DNA of 64,000 bases, taken from positions 571,908-635,907 of the forward strand of contig NZ_LMPV01000001.1 of assembly GCF_001423965.1 (NCBI RefSeq). Reading direction: 5' to 3'. Position 1 is the stretch's first letter. Every line of letters begins with the position of its first letter. Below are positions 33,709 through 42,151 of this stretch, piece by piece. The DNA is from Exiguobacterium sp. Leaf196. GTDB lineage: Bacteria > Bacillota > Bacilli > Exiguobacteriales > Exiguobacteriaceae. The notes beneath the pieces are model-generated. The model was not told the origin of the DNA. It was given only the letters and a program-made list of their open reading frames with translations, and made no database searches. A program made the translations under genes and the position numbers.

Positions 33709-33972
33709 GTTCCATTCCTCCATTTCACGATTTGATGATTCTGTTTCAGTATGGAAAAGACGAGGGGATTCTGTAAAGAGAGACGACTTATGGAACTGTA
33801 ACCGTCATCAAAACATCTTTTTAACGCTTTTATGCATAAAATCGTCAAATTATCTTGAAATCACGTGTAAGTGTGGTAGGATAATGACTATTACCCACAC
33901 CGAAAATCGTTTAGGTTAAATTGTGGCAATATTCGGTGAATGGGCAACGACGAAACAGAAAGGAGAGATACG

Positions 33973-34803
33973 ATGAGAAAGAAACCATGGCTATTAGCTG
34001 GACTTGTCCTGACAGGCGTTGCCGCTTGGATGATCTGGAATCAACAGACGAATGCCGAAGCACATGACATCTTCGAAGACCAAAAACTGGTTGTCGGAAC
34101 AACGGGGGATTATAAACCCTTTACATACTGGAACGAGGAACGGAATCGTTATCAAGGCTTTGATATTGAAGTCATCCAAGCGTTTGTTAAAGCAGCGGAT
34201 CTTGACGTGACGTTCGTCAAGACAACATGGCCGACATTATCGGAGGATACGAAGTCAGGTAAGTTTGATATCGCTGTCGGTGGGATTACAAAGAAAGTCG
34301 AACGCGAGGTCGTCGGAGACTTTACGTCGTCGTATTTCTCCTTTCAAAAAGCACCGCTCGTAAAGAAGGAAGATGTCAAACGCTTGAATTCGCTTGCTGC
34401 AATCAATGATCCAGCAGTCAAAATCGGTGTCAATCCGGGTGGGACGAACGAGGCGTTCGTGAAGAAACATTTTCCGAAGGCGGATGTGACTGTCTTTGAG
34501 AATAATTTAGACATTCCAAAAGCCGTCCAAAGCGGTCAAGTCGACGTCATGGTAACAGACGACATCGAAGCGTTGCATTACGCAACAGAACTGAATCTTG
34601 CGGTTCCCAAACTCACTGAAGCATGGGAACCAGCCGAGATGGCATATTTGATGAAACCAGGACAAAAGCAGCTCGGAGACGTCTTCCGCGTCTGGATTGA
34701 AAGTGCGGAAGGACAAGAGCAGGTGCAACAACTGAAGGAAAAATGGAACATCGTCTCGACGCGTGAGACGGTCGGAGCGAAAGGAACGGGAGCACATGAG
34801 TAA
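33973..34803 (+). CDS. Exported PheC-like protein of the solute-binding fold, copy 1
   Basis: A 276-residue protein with an N-terminal signal or anchor (about 5-24) and a type 3 solute-binding fold. The blocks TTGDYKPFTYWN, GFDIEVIQAF, TTWPTLSEDTKSGKFDIAVGG, VNPGGTNEAF and VDVMVTDDIEAL match cyclohexadienyl dehydratase (PheC) better than ordinary amino-acid-binding proteins. The GGTNE segment holds, as I recall, the catalytic Glu of the Pseudomonas enzyme. No permease or ATPase gene is adjacent, which favours an extracytoplasmic enzyme. A binding protein for an unlinked transporter is the alternative. Start 33973 follows AAAGGAGAG. It overlaps its paralogue by 8 bases. Confidence 0.8.
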   Translation: MRKKPWLLAGLVLTGVAAWMIWNQQTNAEAHDIFEDQKLVVGTTGDYKPFTYWNEERNRYQGFDIEVIQAFVKAADLDVTFVKTTWPTLSEDTKSGKFDIAVGGITKKVEREVVGDFTSSYFSFQKAPLVKKEDVKRLNSLAAINDPAVKIGVNPGGTNEAFVKKHFPKADVTVFENNLDIPKAVQSGQVDVMVTDDIEALHYATELNLAVPKLTEAWEPAEMAYLMKPGQKQLGDVFRVWIESAEGQEQVQQLKEKWNIVSTRETVGAKGTGAHE

Positions 34804-35593
34804 ATGGGGATGGATCGTCGTCGGAGGTGGCGTCTTGTTTGCCAGCTTACTAACACTTTGGCAAACGGAGCAACCACGACGTGTACAAGCAAAGAACGTC
34901 TTTGCGACGAAAAAAATCGTCGTCGGAACGACCGGCGATTATAAACCATTCACCTACTTGAACCGGAAGACGAACGAGTACGAAGGATTCGACATCGAAG
35001 TGATCCGTTCTTTCGCGAAGACGACCGGCATCGATGTGGAGTTCGTCCCGACTACATGGCCGACGCTGTCTGCTGATCTCGCTAGCGGGAAATTCGATAT
35101 GGTCGTCGGGGGAGTGACGAAAAACATCGAGCGCGAGATCATTGGCGACTTCACGTCAAGTTACCTGTCATTCCAAAAGACACCGCTCGTCCGTAAAGAA
35201 GATGCCGGACGCCTCGCTTCGATTGAACAAATCAATCGACCGGACGTGACGATTGGTCTAAATCCAGGCGGAACGAATGAACAATTCGTCCGCAAGACGT
35301 TTACGAAGGCGAACATCGTCATGTATGAGCAAAACCTCGACATCCCGCATGCTGTTGCCTCAGGTAAAGTTGATGTCATGATCACTGATACGGTCGAGGC
35401 GATTCATTATGAAGCACTCGATCAACGACTCGCGGCACCAAGAATTCAAGAAAAGTGGATTCCGGCGGAGAAAAGCTACCTCGTCCGGGAGTCAGAAGGG
35501 GACGTCGTCGATGTCTTTAACCTCTGGATGCAGTCGTACGAAGGACAGGAAGAGATGGAGCAATTAAAAGAGAAATGGCAAGTGGCGTCATAA
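34796..35593 (+). CDS. Exported PheC-like protein of the solute-binding fold, copy 2
   Basis: A 265-residue paralogue of the previous protein. It has an N-terminal hydrophobic segment (about 3-18) and the same blocks: TTGDYKPFTYLN, GFDIEVIRSF, TTWPTLSADLASGKFDMVVGG, LNPGGTNEQF and VDVMITDTVEAI. ATG 34796 overlaps the upstream stop and has GGGAGCAC before it. Both copies seem to be intact. Tandem copies may differ in substrate or form a pair. Function: cyclohexadienyl/arogenate dehydratase-like or amino-acid binding, unresolved. Strong terminator follows. Confidence 0.8.
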   Translation: MSKWGWIVVGGGVLFASLLTLWQTEQPRRVQAKNVFATKKIVVGTTGDYKPFTYLNRKTNEYEGFDIEVIRSFAKTTGIDVEFVPTTWPTLSADLASGKFDMVVGGVTKNIEREIIGDFTSSYLSFQKTPLVRKEDAGRLASIEQINRPDVTIGLNPGGTNEQFVRKTFTKANIVMYEQNLDIPHAVASGKVDVMITDTVEAIHYEALDQRLAAPRIQEKWIPAEKSYLVRESEGDVVDVFNLWMQSYEGQEEMEQLKEKWQVAS

Positions 35594-35597
35594 GTGG

Positions 35598-35632
35598 ATC
35601 GTGCCTCCTGATAGCAGGAGGCACGATTTTTT
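35598..35632 (+). terminator. Terminator after the PheC-like pair
   Basis: ATCGTGCCTCCT pairs with AGGAGGCACGAT across a 6-nt loop, then TTTTTT. Confidence 0.92.
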
Positions 35633-35696
35633 AATGACAGGAATCTGATGGGAAAAGTCGAACAAGTATGTAGAAGCAAACCAGGAGGAAACCGAT

Positions 35697-35978
35697 ATGT
35701 TGAAAAAGAGAACATCGAAACAATGGCTCATCATGACCGCTCTTTTAGCCTGTGTCACTTACACATGGCTCGTCATCGGAGATGTTTGGATTAATCCTAC
35801 GTTACTGTTCGCAGGAGCGTTTGTATTTACGAGTGGCGCGGTACTATCGTTTAGTCTCGCGTTAGCGCGAGCCGTTCGCTTAAAAGGAGTTGAGTTTAAG
35901 ATGATGCTGGTGTCGGTAGTCGTAACGCTCGCCTTGTCTGCAGGTGCCGTATATGGTGTATACCAGATTGTAGAGTAA
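35697..35978 (+). CDS. Small three-helix membrane protein, unknown
   Basis: A 93-residue protein with three hydrophobic segments (about 11-27, 33-56 and 68-90) and a short basic N-terminus (KKRTSKQ). Start 35697 follows CAGGAGGAAACC. It is a single-gene unit followed by a terminator. No named family recognised; the size fits the many small uncharacterised integral membrane proteins of Bacilli. Confidence 0.72.
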   Translation: MLKKRTSKQWLIMTALLACVTYTWLVIGDVWINPTLLFAGAFVFTSGAVLSFSLALARAVRLKGVEFKMMLVSVVVTLALSAGAVYGVYQIVE

Positions 35979-35996
35979 TCGTTAGAGATTGAATCA

Positions 35997-36022
35997 AGGC
36001 ACCGATTCAGGTGTCTTTTTTG
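35997..36022 (+). terminator. Terminator after the 93-residue membrane protein gene
   Basis: AGGCACC pairs with GGTGTCT (G-U included) across GATTCA, followed by a T-tract. Confidence 0.65.
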
Positions 36023-36089
36023 ATTTTCGAACAGAAAAAATAGGAAAATCTTGGACATGACTTTGAATTCATGGAAAGAAGGAATGAAG

Positions 36090-36365
36090 ATGATTCATGT
36101 CGTGAACTTGACGAAGACGTACGATGGAAAGGATGTCGTCAAAGGGATTTCGTTTGACGTGCAAGCAGGGGAAATCTTCGCCTTTCTTGGAACGAACGGT
36201 GCCGGGAAATCGACGACTGTTCAGATGCTGACGACACTGATTAAACTGAGAATACCGATTAAGACGAGCAGGAAACAATTGAATCCATTCATATTTCATC
36301 TCTCCTTTCTGTCGTTAAATTGTTTAGACGTTCGGGAAATCACGAACACTATGAATAATATGTGA
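36090..36365 (+). pseudogene. Truncated ABC transporter ATPase (N-terminal fragment)
   Basis: The first ~52 residues are a good ABC ATPase N-terminus: [20 protein letters not shown], then [19 protein letters not shown] with intact Walker A. After TTLIK the family similarity stops abruptly near base 36246 and the frame runs on through unrelated sequence for about 39 codons. No Q-loop, signature or Walker B is present, so it cannot hydrolyse ATP as a transporter. Start 36090 follows AAAGAAGGAATG. The breakpoint abuts what looks like the 5' end of another gene on the opposite strand. Confidence 0.8.
36221..36292 (-). pseudogene. Possible 5' remnant of a membrane protein gene
   Basis: On the minus strand a strong GAAAGGAGAGATG ribosome binding site precedes an ATG opening a short, very hydrophobic frame, [16 protein letters not shown], which then enters the ABC fragment antisense and stops after 23 codons. 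It looks like the start of a signal or membrane segment cut off at about 36246. A genuine mini-protein is a weaker alternative. Confidence 0.4.
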
Positions 36366-36390
36366 CGTCAAAATAAAAATACAGTGAATG

Positions 36391-36424
36391 AAAAAAACTC
36401 CTCTCATACTGTCATGAGAGGAGA
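36391..36424 (-). terminator. Terminator of the amino acid permease gene
   Basis: On the minus strand CTCCTCTCAT pairs with ATGAGAGGAG across GACAGT, followed by TTTTTTT. Confidence 0.9.
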
Positions 36425-36433
36425 AACAAACGA

Positions 36434-37801
36434 TTATTTTTCGATTTTCGGTACTTTTACGATGTAGTAGATCGTACTTAAAATCAAAAAGGCGATTCCG
36501 ATTAAGATTGAGACGCGTGTCTCGTCATTGAACAGCATGCCGACGAGTACTGTGATCAGCGCGACGATCGATAAATAGTTCGTCACCGGCGCACCTGGCA
36601 TCTTGAACGGATGCGAGGCTGTCCGTTCACTTTCGAGTTTTCGGTAACGGATATGACTGATTAATATCGCGAACCACGGCACCATCCCTGGTAGTACCGA
36701 AGCGCTGTAGACATAAACGAAGATGTTCGTATCCTTTCCGAGAACGTGCGGGAGAATGATATCGAGAATGACACCAAAGAAAATCCCGATTGAAATGGCT
36801 AGAACTGTATAGAGCGGAATCCCACGTTTATTGACCTTTAAGAAGAAAGACGGCATTTGCCCTTTTTCCGCTAATGCATAGATCATCCGACTGGCGCTGA
36901 AGATTCCTGAGTTACAACCGGATAAAGCGGCCGTGATGACGACGAAGTTAATGATGCCGGCAGCAATCGTCACACCGACCTTGGCGAATGTCGCAACGAA
37001 CGGACTGCCGAGATCCGATAACTCATTCCACGGATACACCGTGACGATGATAAAGATGGATCCGACGTAGAAAATCAAAATTCGCCAGACGACACCATTG
37101 ATCGCCTTCGTAATATTTTTCTCTGGATCTTTTGTTTCTCCAGCTGTTACGCCGATCAACTCAACACCGATGTAAGAGGCGAAGACGATCGAGAGCGCGA
37201 AGAAGAAGCCGGTGAAACCATTCGTGAAAAATCCACCGTTCGCCCAAAGATTCGAGAAGCCGACCGGGTTTCCATCATTCCCTAGACCAAAGAAGATGAT
37301 TCCGAAGCCAGCGACGATCATCAGAAGAATCGTTATTACCTTGATTGAGGCGAACCAGAACTCGAGTTCACCGAACATCTTGACGGAAGCGAGGTTCGCG
37401 AGCGTCAAGAGAATGATAACGATGACCCCTGGAATCCATGTTGGTAGTTCCGGCCACCAGAAGCGTAAATATGTCCCGACAGCGATGACTTCACTCATTC
37501 CGACGACGACCCAGTTGAAGATGTTACTACTTGCTGTTAAAAAACCAGCAGCTGGATGGATATAATCGTTTGCGAACTTTGCGTACGAACCACTGTGCGG
37601 ATGGGTGTAGACCATCTCACCAAGTGCCCGCATGATGAAAAAGATAAAGACTCCTGCTAGCATGTACGCGAGTAAGACGGATGGTCCCGTCCAAGCAATT
37701 GTACTCGATGCTCCAAGAAAAAGACCGACCCCGATCGTTCCTCCGAGTGCAATCATTTGTACCTGTCGTGCTGTTAAATCTCGTTTCAAATTCGAACTCA
37801 T
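36434..37801 (-). CDS. Amino acid permease (APC superfamily, AAT family)
   Basis: A 455-residue transporter with about twelve helices. The N-terminal RQVQMIALGGTIGVGLFLGA is the consensus APC helix 1 block, followed by GPSVLLAYMLAGVFIFFIMRALGEM. It resembles GABA, proline-specific or aromatic amino acid permeases (GabP/ProY/RocE); substrate is not decidable. ATG 37801 follows TTGGGGGAAACG. Monocistronic, with a terminator at its end. A CTATCC-GA-GGATAG inverted repeat lies about 80 bases upstream. Confidence 0.88.
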   Translation of the reverse strand: MSSNLKRDLTARQVQMIALGGTIGVGLFLGASSTIAWTGPSVLLAYMLAGVFIFFIMRALGEMVYTHPHSGSYAKFANDYIHPAAGFLTASSNIFNWVVVGMSEVIAVGTYLRFWWPELPTWIPGVIVIILLTLANLASVKMFGELEFWFASIKVITILLMIVAGFGIIFFGLGNDGNPVGFSNLWANGGFFTNGFTGFFFALSIVFASYIGVELIGVTAGETKDPEKNITKAINGVVWRILIFYVGSIFIIVTVYPWNELSDLGSPFVATFAKVGVTIAAGIINFVVITAALSGCNSGIFSASRMIYALAEKGQMPSFFLKVNKRGIPLYTVLAISIGIFFGVILDIILPHVLGKDTNIFVYVYSASVLPGMVPWFAILISHIRYRKLESERTASHPFKMPGAPVTNYLSIVALITVLVGMLFNDETRVSILIGIAFLILSTIYYIVKVPKIEK

Positions 37802-37875
37802 CGTTTCCCCCAAAAAAAATCTGTGACGTCATAATGTTCAGACAACTTGTCGTAAGAACTATAAAGCTGAGTATA

Positions 37876-37889
37876 CTATCCTCGGATAG
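37876..37889. promoter_or_regulatory. Small inverted repeat upstream of the permease
   Basis: Two 6-bp arms, CTATCC and GGATAG, separated by 2 bases, adjoin a TATACT that could be a minus-strand -10. Possible operator; no regulator can be named. Confidence 0.3.
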
Positions 37890-37967
37890 GGCTCGGCTAG
37901 TCTTTTTGAAAATTTGAAATAGAGTTTTCAATAATCAGATATTAATGAAACAAACATGTAACAGCTT

Positions 37968-38852
37968 TCATTCGCCCATTAGTAGAGTGTCAAGTTGTTG
38001 ACCTAGTCTTCCAACATACAGATGCTCAGCAGTTGCTAAGACGATCAAATCATTACGCATTGTAAGGTCACCTGACAGGGAATTTCCTTGTTCGGTCATG
38101 AAACGAATCGAACGAATGCTCTTAAAACGTGTTCCGTTTCGTTCAAGTAACTGTACATCATCAGAGTATGCGGCAAGTAGATGGTCATCGTACCGAGCAA
38201 ACTGAGAAAAGGCGATCGTAGGAGCCTCACAAACGAGATCATCCGCTTGATTGATACGGATGAAACGATAATCGGAGTAGTAGAAGAACCAGATTTCTGT
38301 TGATGAACAGACATTCAGAGCATAACAATCATCAATCGGATATTGGCGATTCTTATACTGCACTTCACCTGTATCGTCAAAAGCGACCAGACCGAAAGCA
38401 CCATTTGAACTCGTGACGGCATCGGCATAGATACCTTCATCAAAATAACTAACCCAAATCCAACCTTGTTCGTCGATTTGCATATTCTGAATCCCATCAT
38501 CTAAACAAAAGCTATTTAGTAACTGACCTTGAGAATCATAGATAAAGGCGTTCGGCAACCATGTGCCGTCGATATCATCATCACAACGAGAAGCGACGAG
38601 TAACAGCCGTCCGTCTGGAAAACGATCAACGAAGGAAAAGTCGATGTCGTTTCTTTCGACGATCGTCGTCTTTCGCCAATCATCTTTCAATTGATGAATG
38701 GAAAGCACAGATGTTTCGAGCAATTCGTCGATGGTTTCTTCAACGATTAAAATATGTCCGCTGACAGTGATGCCAGTCGCGACCGGGCTTCCAGAACGAT
38801 AGGATGCGGTCAAACGACGTAACGGGAAATGGGCGAGCGGGTATGTGAGCAT
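37968..38852 (-). CDS. Predicted beta-propeller-like protein, unknown
   Basis: A 294-residue soluble protein with no signal peptide. Repeated strands with DG(R/Q)-type turns and aromatic residues recur: VDRFPDGRLLLVASRC, NAFIYDSQGQLLNSF, DEQGWIWVSYFDEGIY, NGAFGLVAFDDTGEVQYKN, STEIWFFYYSDYRFIRI. This pattern suggests a six- or seven-bladed propeller of the WD/SMP-30 kind. I do not recognise a functional family. Start 38852 follows ATAGGAGGTCC. It is transcribed with its own unit next to dedA. Confidence 0.72.
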   Translation of the reverse strand: MLTYPLAHFPLRRLTASYRSGSPVATGITVSGHILIVEETIDELLETSVLSIHQLKDDWRKTTIVERNDIDFSFVDRFPDGRLLLVASRCDDDIDGTWLPNAFIYDSQGQLLNSFCLDDGIQNMQIDEQGWIWVSYFDEGIYADAVTSSNGAFGLVAFDDTGEVQYKNRQYPIDDCYALNVCSSTEIWFFYYSDYRFIRINQADDLVCEAPTIAFSQFARYDDHLLAAYSDDVQLLERNGTRFKSIRSIRFMTEQGNSLSGDLTMRNDLIVLATAEHLYVGRLGQQLDTLLMGE

Positions 38853-38875
38853 GGCAGGACCTCCTATGTGTTGTA

Positions 38876-38905
38876 AAAAAACAGTCCGTCGACAGACAGA
38901 CTGCT
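38876..38905 (-). terminator. Terminator of the dedA-family gene
   Basis: On the minus strand AGCAGTC pairs imperfectly with GGACTGTT-type sequence across a ~11-nt loop, then TTTTTTT. Confidence 0.65.
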
Positions 38906-38912
38906 TGATAAG

Positions 38913-39515
38913 TTAAACCGACCGTTGACGGCGTTTATAGAAGAAATAGACGATGATTAAGGCGACGGCAGCAATCAAAACACCATTCGTATATGGTGCA
39001 GCGACTTCCTTGATCGAGCGCCAGTTCGTTCCGAGTGTTTCTCCAAGATAGAGGAACAAGATTGACCATGGAATGATGGCAAGAACCGTGTAGAGCGAAA
39101 ACTTCGTTTGATCCATTTTCGCAAGACCAGCTGGAATCGAGATGGCATGGCGGACGACAGGAATGAAGCGAGCTCCGAAGATGACACCTTGACCGTACTT
39201 CAAGAACCAGCGTTCAGCTAAATCCAGATGATGTTCAGAGATCAGGACATACTTTCCGTACTTCAAGATCAATGGACGACCGCCATAGCGAGCAAACCAA
39301 TATAAGAACAATTGCGACAACAATCCGCCAATGCCGGCGGCGACGACAGCGAGCGGCCAGCTAATCGTTCCTTGAGAAATCATGAATCCGCCGTATGAGA
39401 GAACGATTTCGCTCGGTATGATTTCAATCATCAACCCGAGGGCGATACCGAAATATCCGAGATCGGCAAGTGAAAGCAAAATCTGGTTGACGATTTGAGA
39501 TAACACGTAAGACAA
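38913..39515 (-). CDS. DedA-family membrane protein
   Basis: A 200-residue DedA/VTT-fold protein. EIIPSEIVLSYGGFMIS and the FGARFIPVVRHAISIPAGLAKM block with its conserved Gly, Arg and Pro residues are diagnostic. Family members include C55-isoprenyl phosphate and phosphatidylethanolamine flippases and act in envelope homeostasis. Start 39515 is an ATG behind a weak AAAGGAGTTG about 8 bases away. Single-gene unit. Confidence 0.9.
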   Translation of the reverse strand: MSYVLSQIVNQILLSLADLGYFGIALGLMIEIIPSEIVLSYGGFMISQGTISWPLAVVAAGIGGLLSQLFLYWFARYGGRPLILKYGKYVLISEHHLDLAERWFLKYGQGVIFGARFIPVVRHAISIPAGLAKMDQTKFSLYTVLAIIPWSILFLYLGETLGTNWRSIKEVAAPYTNGVLIAAVALIIVYFFYKRRQRSV

Positions 39516-39590
39516 CTCCTTTGTAATCAGTACATTCCTTTATTTTAGAGAACCGAAGATCAAATGAAAAGGAAAAAAACGGAGACAATT

Positions 39591-39626
39591 AAAAAGACGG
39601 ATCCACCATGATAGCGAATCCGTCTT
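39591..39626 (-). terminator. Terminator of the antiporter-family gene
   Basis: On the minus strand AAGACGGAT pairs with ATCCGTCTT across a ~15-nt loop, then TTTTT. Confidence 0.75.
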
Positions 39627-39630
39627 GTTT

Positions 39631-40953
39631 TTATAATACGACCGCAGCAATCGTACCGAAGATGAGCAACGGAATATTGTAGTGCAAGAACGTCGGAATG
39701 ACGGTTTCTCGCATGTGATCGTGCTGACCATCGGCATTCAAACCACTCGTAGGTCCAAGCGTCGAGTCTGACGCGGGGCTACCAGCGTCACCAAGAGCAC
39801 CAGCTGTCCCAATGATCGCAACCGTCGCTTCTAAGCTGAAGCCGTACTGGATACAAAGTGGAACGAAGATCGCAGCGATGATTGGAACAGTTGAGAAACT
39901 TGATCCAATGCCCATCGTGACGAGAAGACCGATCAAGAGCATGACGAACGCGGCAACAAGTTGGGAGTCGCCCATCAATGCTTTTGAGTTCTCAACGAGC
40001 GGTTCGATATCACCCGTCTTACGCAAGACGTTCGAGAATCCGTTCGCTGAGATCATGACAAAACCGATGAATGACATCATCCGCATACCACGCGTGATGA
40101 CGTCATCGGCTTCACTGAATCGAACGAGACGAAGCAACAAGAAGAGGATGAGTCCCGTCGTTGCAGCAAGAATCATTGATTCCGTCTGCAGTTGAACGAT
40201 CAATGTCGCAATGACGACGACACCACTTAAGATCAGTTTCGTTTTCGTGATGACCGGGATTTCATAGTCGTCTGGGGCGATATCACGAATTTCATACGTC
40301 CGCTCTTTCCGGTACGTATAAAGACCAATCAAGAGACCGACGACCATTCCGAGTGCTGGAATCGCCATCGCTTCGATGACAGAAACTCCCGTCGTATCAA
40401 GACCATTAGCTTTAAGGTTTTTCAGTAAAATCTGATTCAGATAGATGTCTCCGAATCCGATCGGTAAGAACATGTACGGTGTGACGAGACCGAATGTCAT
40501 GATGATCGCAATTCGACGTCGGTCCATCTTCAACTGAGAAAAGAGACCAAGAAGCGGCGGAATGATGATCGGAATGAAGGCGATGTGAATCGGTAAAGCA
40601 TTTTGTGAACTGATTGCGAGTAACAGAATCGCAAACAAGACGAATCCTTTTAATTTTTTGACCGATGCGGCACTTGCGTTACCACGTGAACGTGCAATCA
40701 ATGCGTGAGCGAGAGCACCCGGTAAGCCCGTTTTCGAGAGGGCAACAGCAAACGCACCAAGCATCGCGTAGCTAAGAGCGATTTCTGCCCCATCGCCAAG
40801 ACCACCTGCAAATGCTTCGGTTGTTTTCGTTAAATCGAGACCGCCGACGAGACCGCCGGCGAACGCACTGATGACCATCGCGAGCACGATGTGGACGCGG
40901 AAGATCGCTAAGATGAATAGTAAAAAGACGGCAAACAATACGGCGTTAATCAT
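39631..40953 (-). CDS. Na+/H+ antiporter-family transporter (YuiF-like)
   Basis: A 440-residue polytopic protein with about eleven helices. It resembles Bacillus YuiF and the NhaC/Na_H_antiporter group: AFAGGLGDGAEIALSYAMLGAFAVALSKTG near the start, LLAISSQNALPIHIAFIPIIIPPLL, and TAGALGDAGSPASDSTLGPTSGLNADGQHDH near the end. Some relatives are suspected amino acid (histidine) or organic-acid carriers, so the exact ion and solute are uncertain. ATG 40953 was chosen by comparison with relatives starting MNAV; GTG 40968 is an alternative, and neither has a strong binding site. Confidence 0.83.
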   Translation of the reverse strand: MINAVLFAVFLLFILAIFRVHIVLAMVISAFAGGLVGGLDLTKTTEAFAGGLGDGAEIALSYAMLGAFAVALSKTGLPGALAHALIARSRGNASAASVKKLKGFVLFAILLLAISSQNALPIHIAFIPIIIPPLLGLFSQLKMDRRRIAIIMTFGLVTPYMFLPIGFGDIYLNQILLKNLKANGLDTTGVSVIEAMAIPALGMVVGLLIGLYTYRKERTYEIRDIAPDDYEIPVITKTKLILSGVVVIATLIVQLQTESMILAATTGLILFLLLRLVRFSEADDVITRGMRMMSFIGFVMISANGFSNVLRKTGDIEPLVENSKALMGDSQLVAAFVMLLIGLLVTMGIGSSFSTVPIIAAIFVPLCIQYGFSLEATVAIIGTAGALGDAGSPASDSTLGPTSGLNADGQHDHMRETVIPTFLHYNIPLLIFGTIAAVVL

Positions 40954-41159
40954 TCGGTAAAACCACACTTTCTTTTGTTATCACTGCACTATACTAAAGT
41001 ATCTTACAGCCATGGTGGAACACTGTCAAGGATAAAAGTCTGACCTCGTATTAAAGGACTTCACGATAGGCTTTCTAGCTTTGCATAAAAAGTCACATTT
41101 TTTTATACCCGGAAGCATGAGATGAAAAGCGTTTTGATCACTAAAAATGGCTCACACAA

Positions 41160-41205
41160 AAAAACGTGCCATCCTTCTCCTTTAAAAGAAAATGGCACGT
41201 TATCT
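41160..41205 (-). terminator. Terminator of the carbonic anhydrase gene
   Basis: On the minus strand AACGTGCCAT pairs with ATGGCACGTT across a ~19-nt loop, then TTTTTTT. It lies about 60 bases beyond the carbonic anhydrase stop. Confidence 0.8.
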
Positions 41206-41263
41206 TTAATTTAAGATGGAGTAGAATATCCAAATCTCGTTGAGTTTCTTCTATAGAGAGCAA

Positions 41264-41815
41264 TCAGCAATCGACGACGTCGAGTTTACCGGTCCCTGGA
41301 TCGATGACGAGTCCATGGACATTCGTACCAGGTGGCAGTAAGGGGTGGTTCTTCACGAGACTGACGGAGTGGGCGACACTCTCCTGAACTGACGTAAAGC
41401 CACGCAACCATTGATTTAAATCAACACCTGATACTTCAAGCGTGTGAAGAATCTGTTGGTCGATACCTCGATCCTTCATTTCGCTGATCATATGTTTAGG
41501 ATCAATCGTGCTCATGCCGCAGTCGTGGTGACCGATGACGACGACTTCTTCGGCACCGAGTGCATACAATGCGACGAGAATCGAACGCATGACAGAACCG
41601 AATGGGTGCGATAGGATAGCACCGGCATTTTTGATGATCTTCGCATCCCCGTTCTTAAGGCCGAGTGCGTGTGGAAGAAGTTCCGTTAGGCGGGCATCCA
41701 TACACGTCAGGATGACGACCTTTTTGTCCGGGAACTTATCCGAGACGAACTGCTCATACTGTTTTTCGGCGACGAATCGCTCGTTGAAAGCTAGCATTTC
41801 CTGTACAACTGACAT
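41264..41815 (-). CDS. Beta-class carbonic anhydrase
   Basis: A 183-residue zinc enzyme interconverting CO2 and bicarbonate. Zn ligands Cys38 (LTCMDAR), His96 and Cys99 (GHHDCG) are present, along with the Asp40/Arg42 catalytic dyad. The short length and spacing fit the Firmicute beta class (YtiB-like). Start 41815 follows AGGAGGACAC. It is divergent from adhE across a 336-base regulatory region and has a terminator of its own. Confidence 0.94.
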   Translation of the reverse strand: MSVVQEMLAFNERFVAEKQYEQFVSDKFPDKKVVILTCMDARLTELLPHALGLKNGDAKIIKNAGAILSHPFGSVMRSILVALYALGAEEVVVIGHHDCGMSTIDPKHMISEMKDRGIDQQILHTLEVSGVDLNQWLRGFTSVQESVAHSVSLVKNHPLLPPGTNVHGLVIDPGTGKLDVVDC

Positions 41816-41906
41816 TCAAGTGTCCTCCTTTAGTGGTAGCTCTTAATATGTACCCCATAATCAGAATACAAGATGATGAAATGGCTATCAAGTCACGAAA
41901 ATGCGA

Positions 41907-41924
41907 GTGTGACAAATCGCACAC
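41907..41924. promoter_or_regulatory. Weak Rex-like palindrome upstream of adhE
   Basis: GTGTG-ACAAATCG-CACAC is an inverted repeat that partly fits the Rex pattern TTGTGAANNNNTTCACAA. It is weaker than the site at 42049 and may belong to either divergent gene. Confidence 0.3.
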
Positions 41925-41971
41925 GTCTTCGTACATAGAGCAAAACGATGAAAAAGGAGAATCCGCAATAG

Positions 41972-41986
41972 ATGTAAACGTTACCA
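41972..41986. promoter_or_regulatory. cre-like site (CcpA) upstream of adhE
   Basis: ATGTAAACGTTACCA matches the catabolite-responsive element WTGNAARCGNWWWCA at 14 of 15 positions, about 165 bases before the adhE start. Confidence 0.55.
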
Positions 41987-42048
41987 AGGATGTGAGGGAA
42001 TTCACAGGATGGTCATGCACAAAACAGGAAAAAGGAGTTATGATTGAT

Positions 42049-42066
42049 TTGTGAAGGAAAGCACAA
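42049..42066. promoter_or_regulatory. Rex-like operator upstream of adhE
   Basis: TTGTGAAGGAAAGCACAA matches 12 of 14 fixed positions of the Rex consensus TTGTGAANNNNTTCACAA. Rex senses NADH/NAD+ and is a known repressor of fermentative alcohol dehydrogenases in Firmicutes. It lies about 85 bases before the start codon. Confidence 0.55.
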
Positions 42067-42151
42067 ACTATTGAAAAACAGCTTGGCATTCCTGACATAA
42101 TGGTTGGCAAATCAAACTCAGATTCGTTCCACGACAGGGAGGAAACCACTC

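Noticed and set aside
37897-37925. CodY box upstream of the amino acid permease
   Set aside because: The best alignment to AATTTTCWGAAAATT has only about 11 of 15 positions, too weak in an AT-rich stretch.
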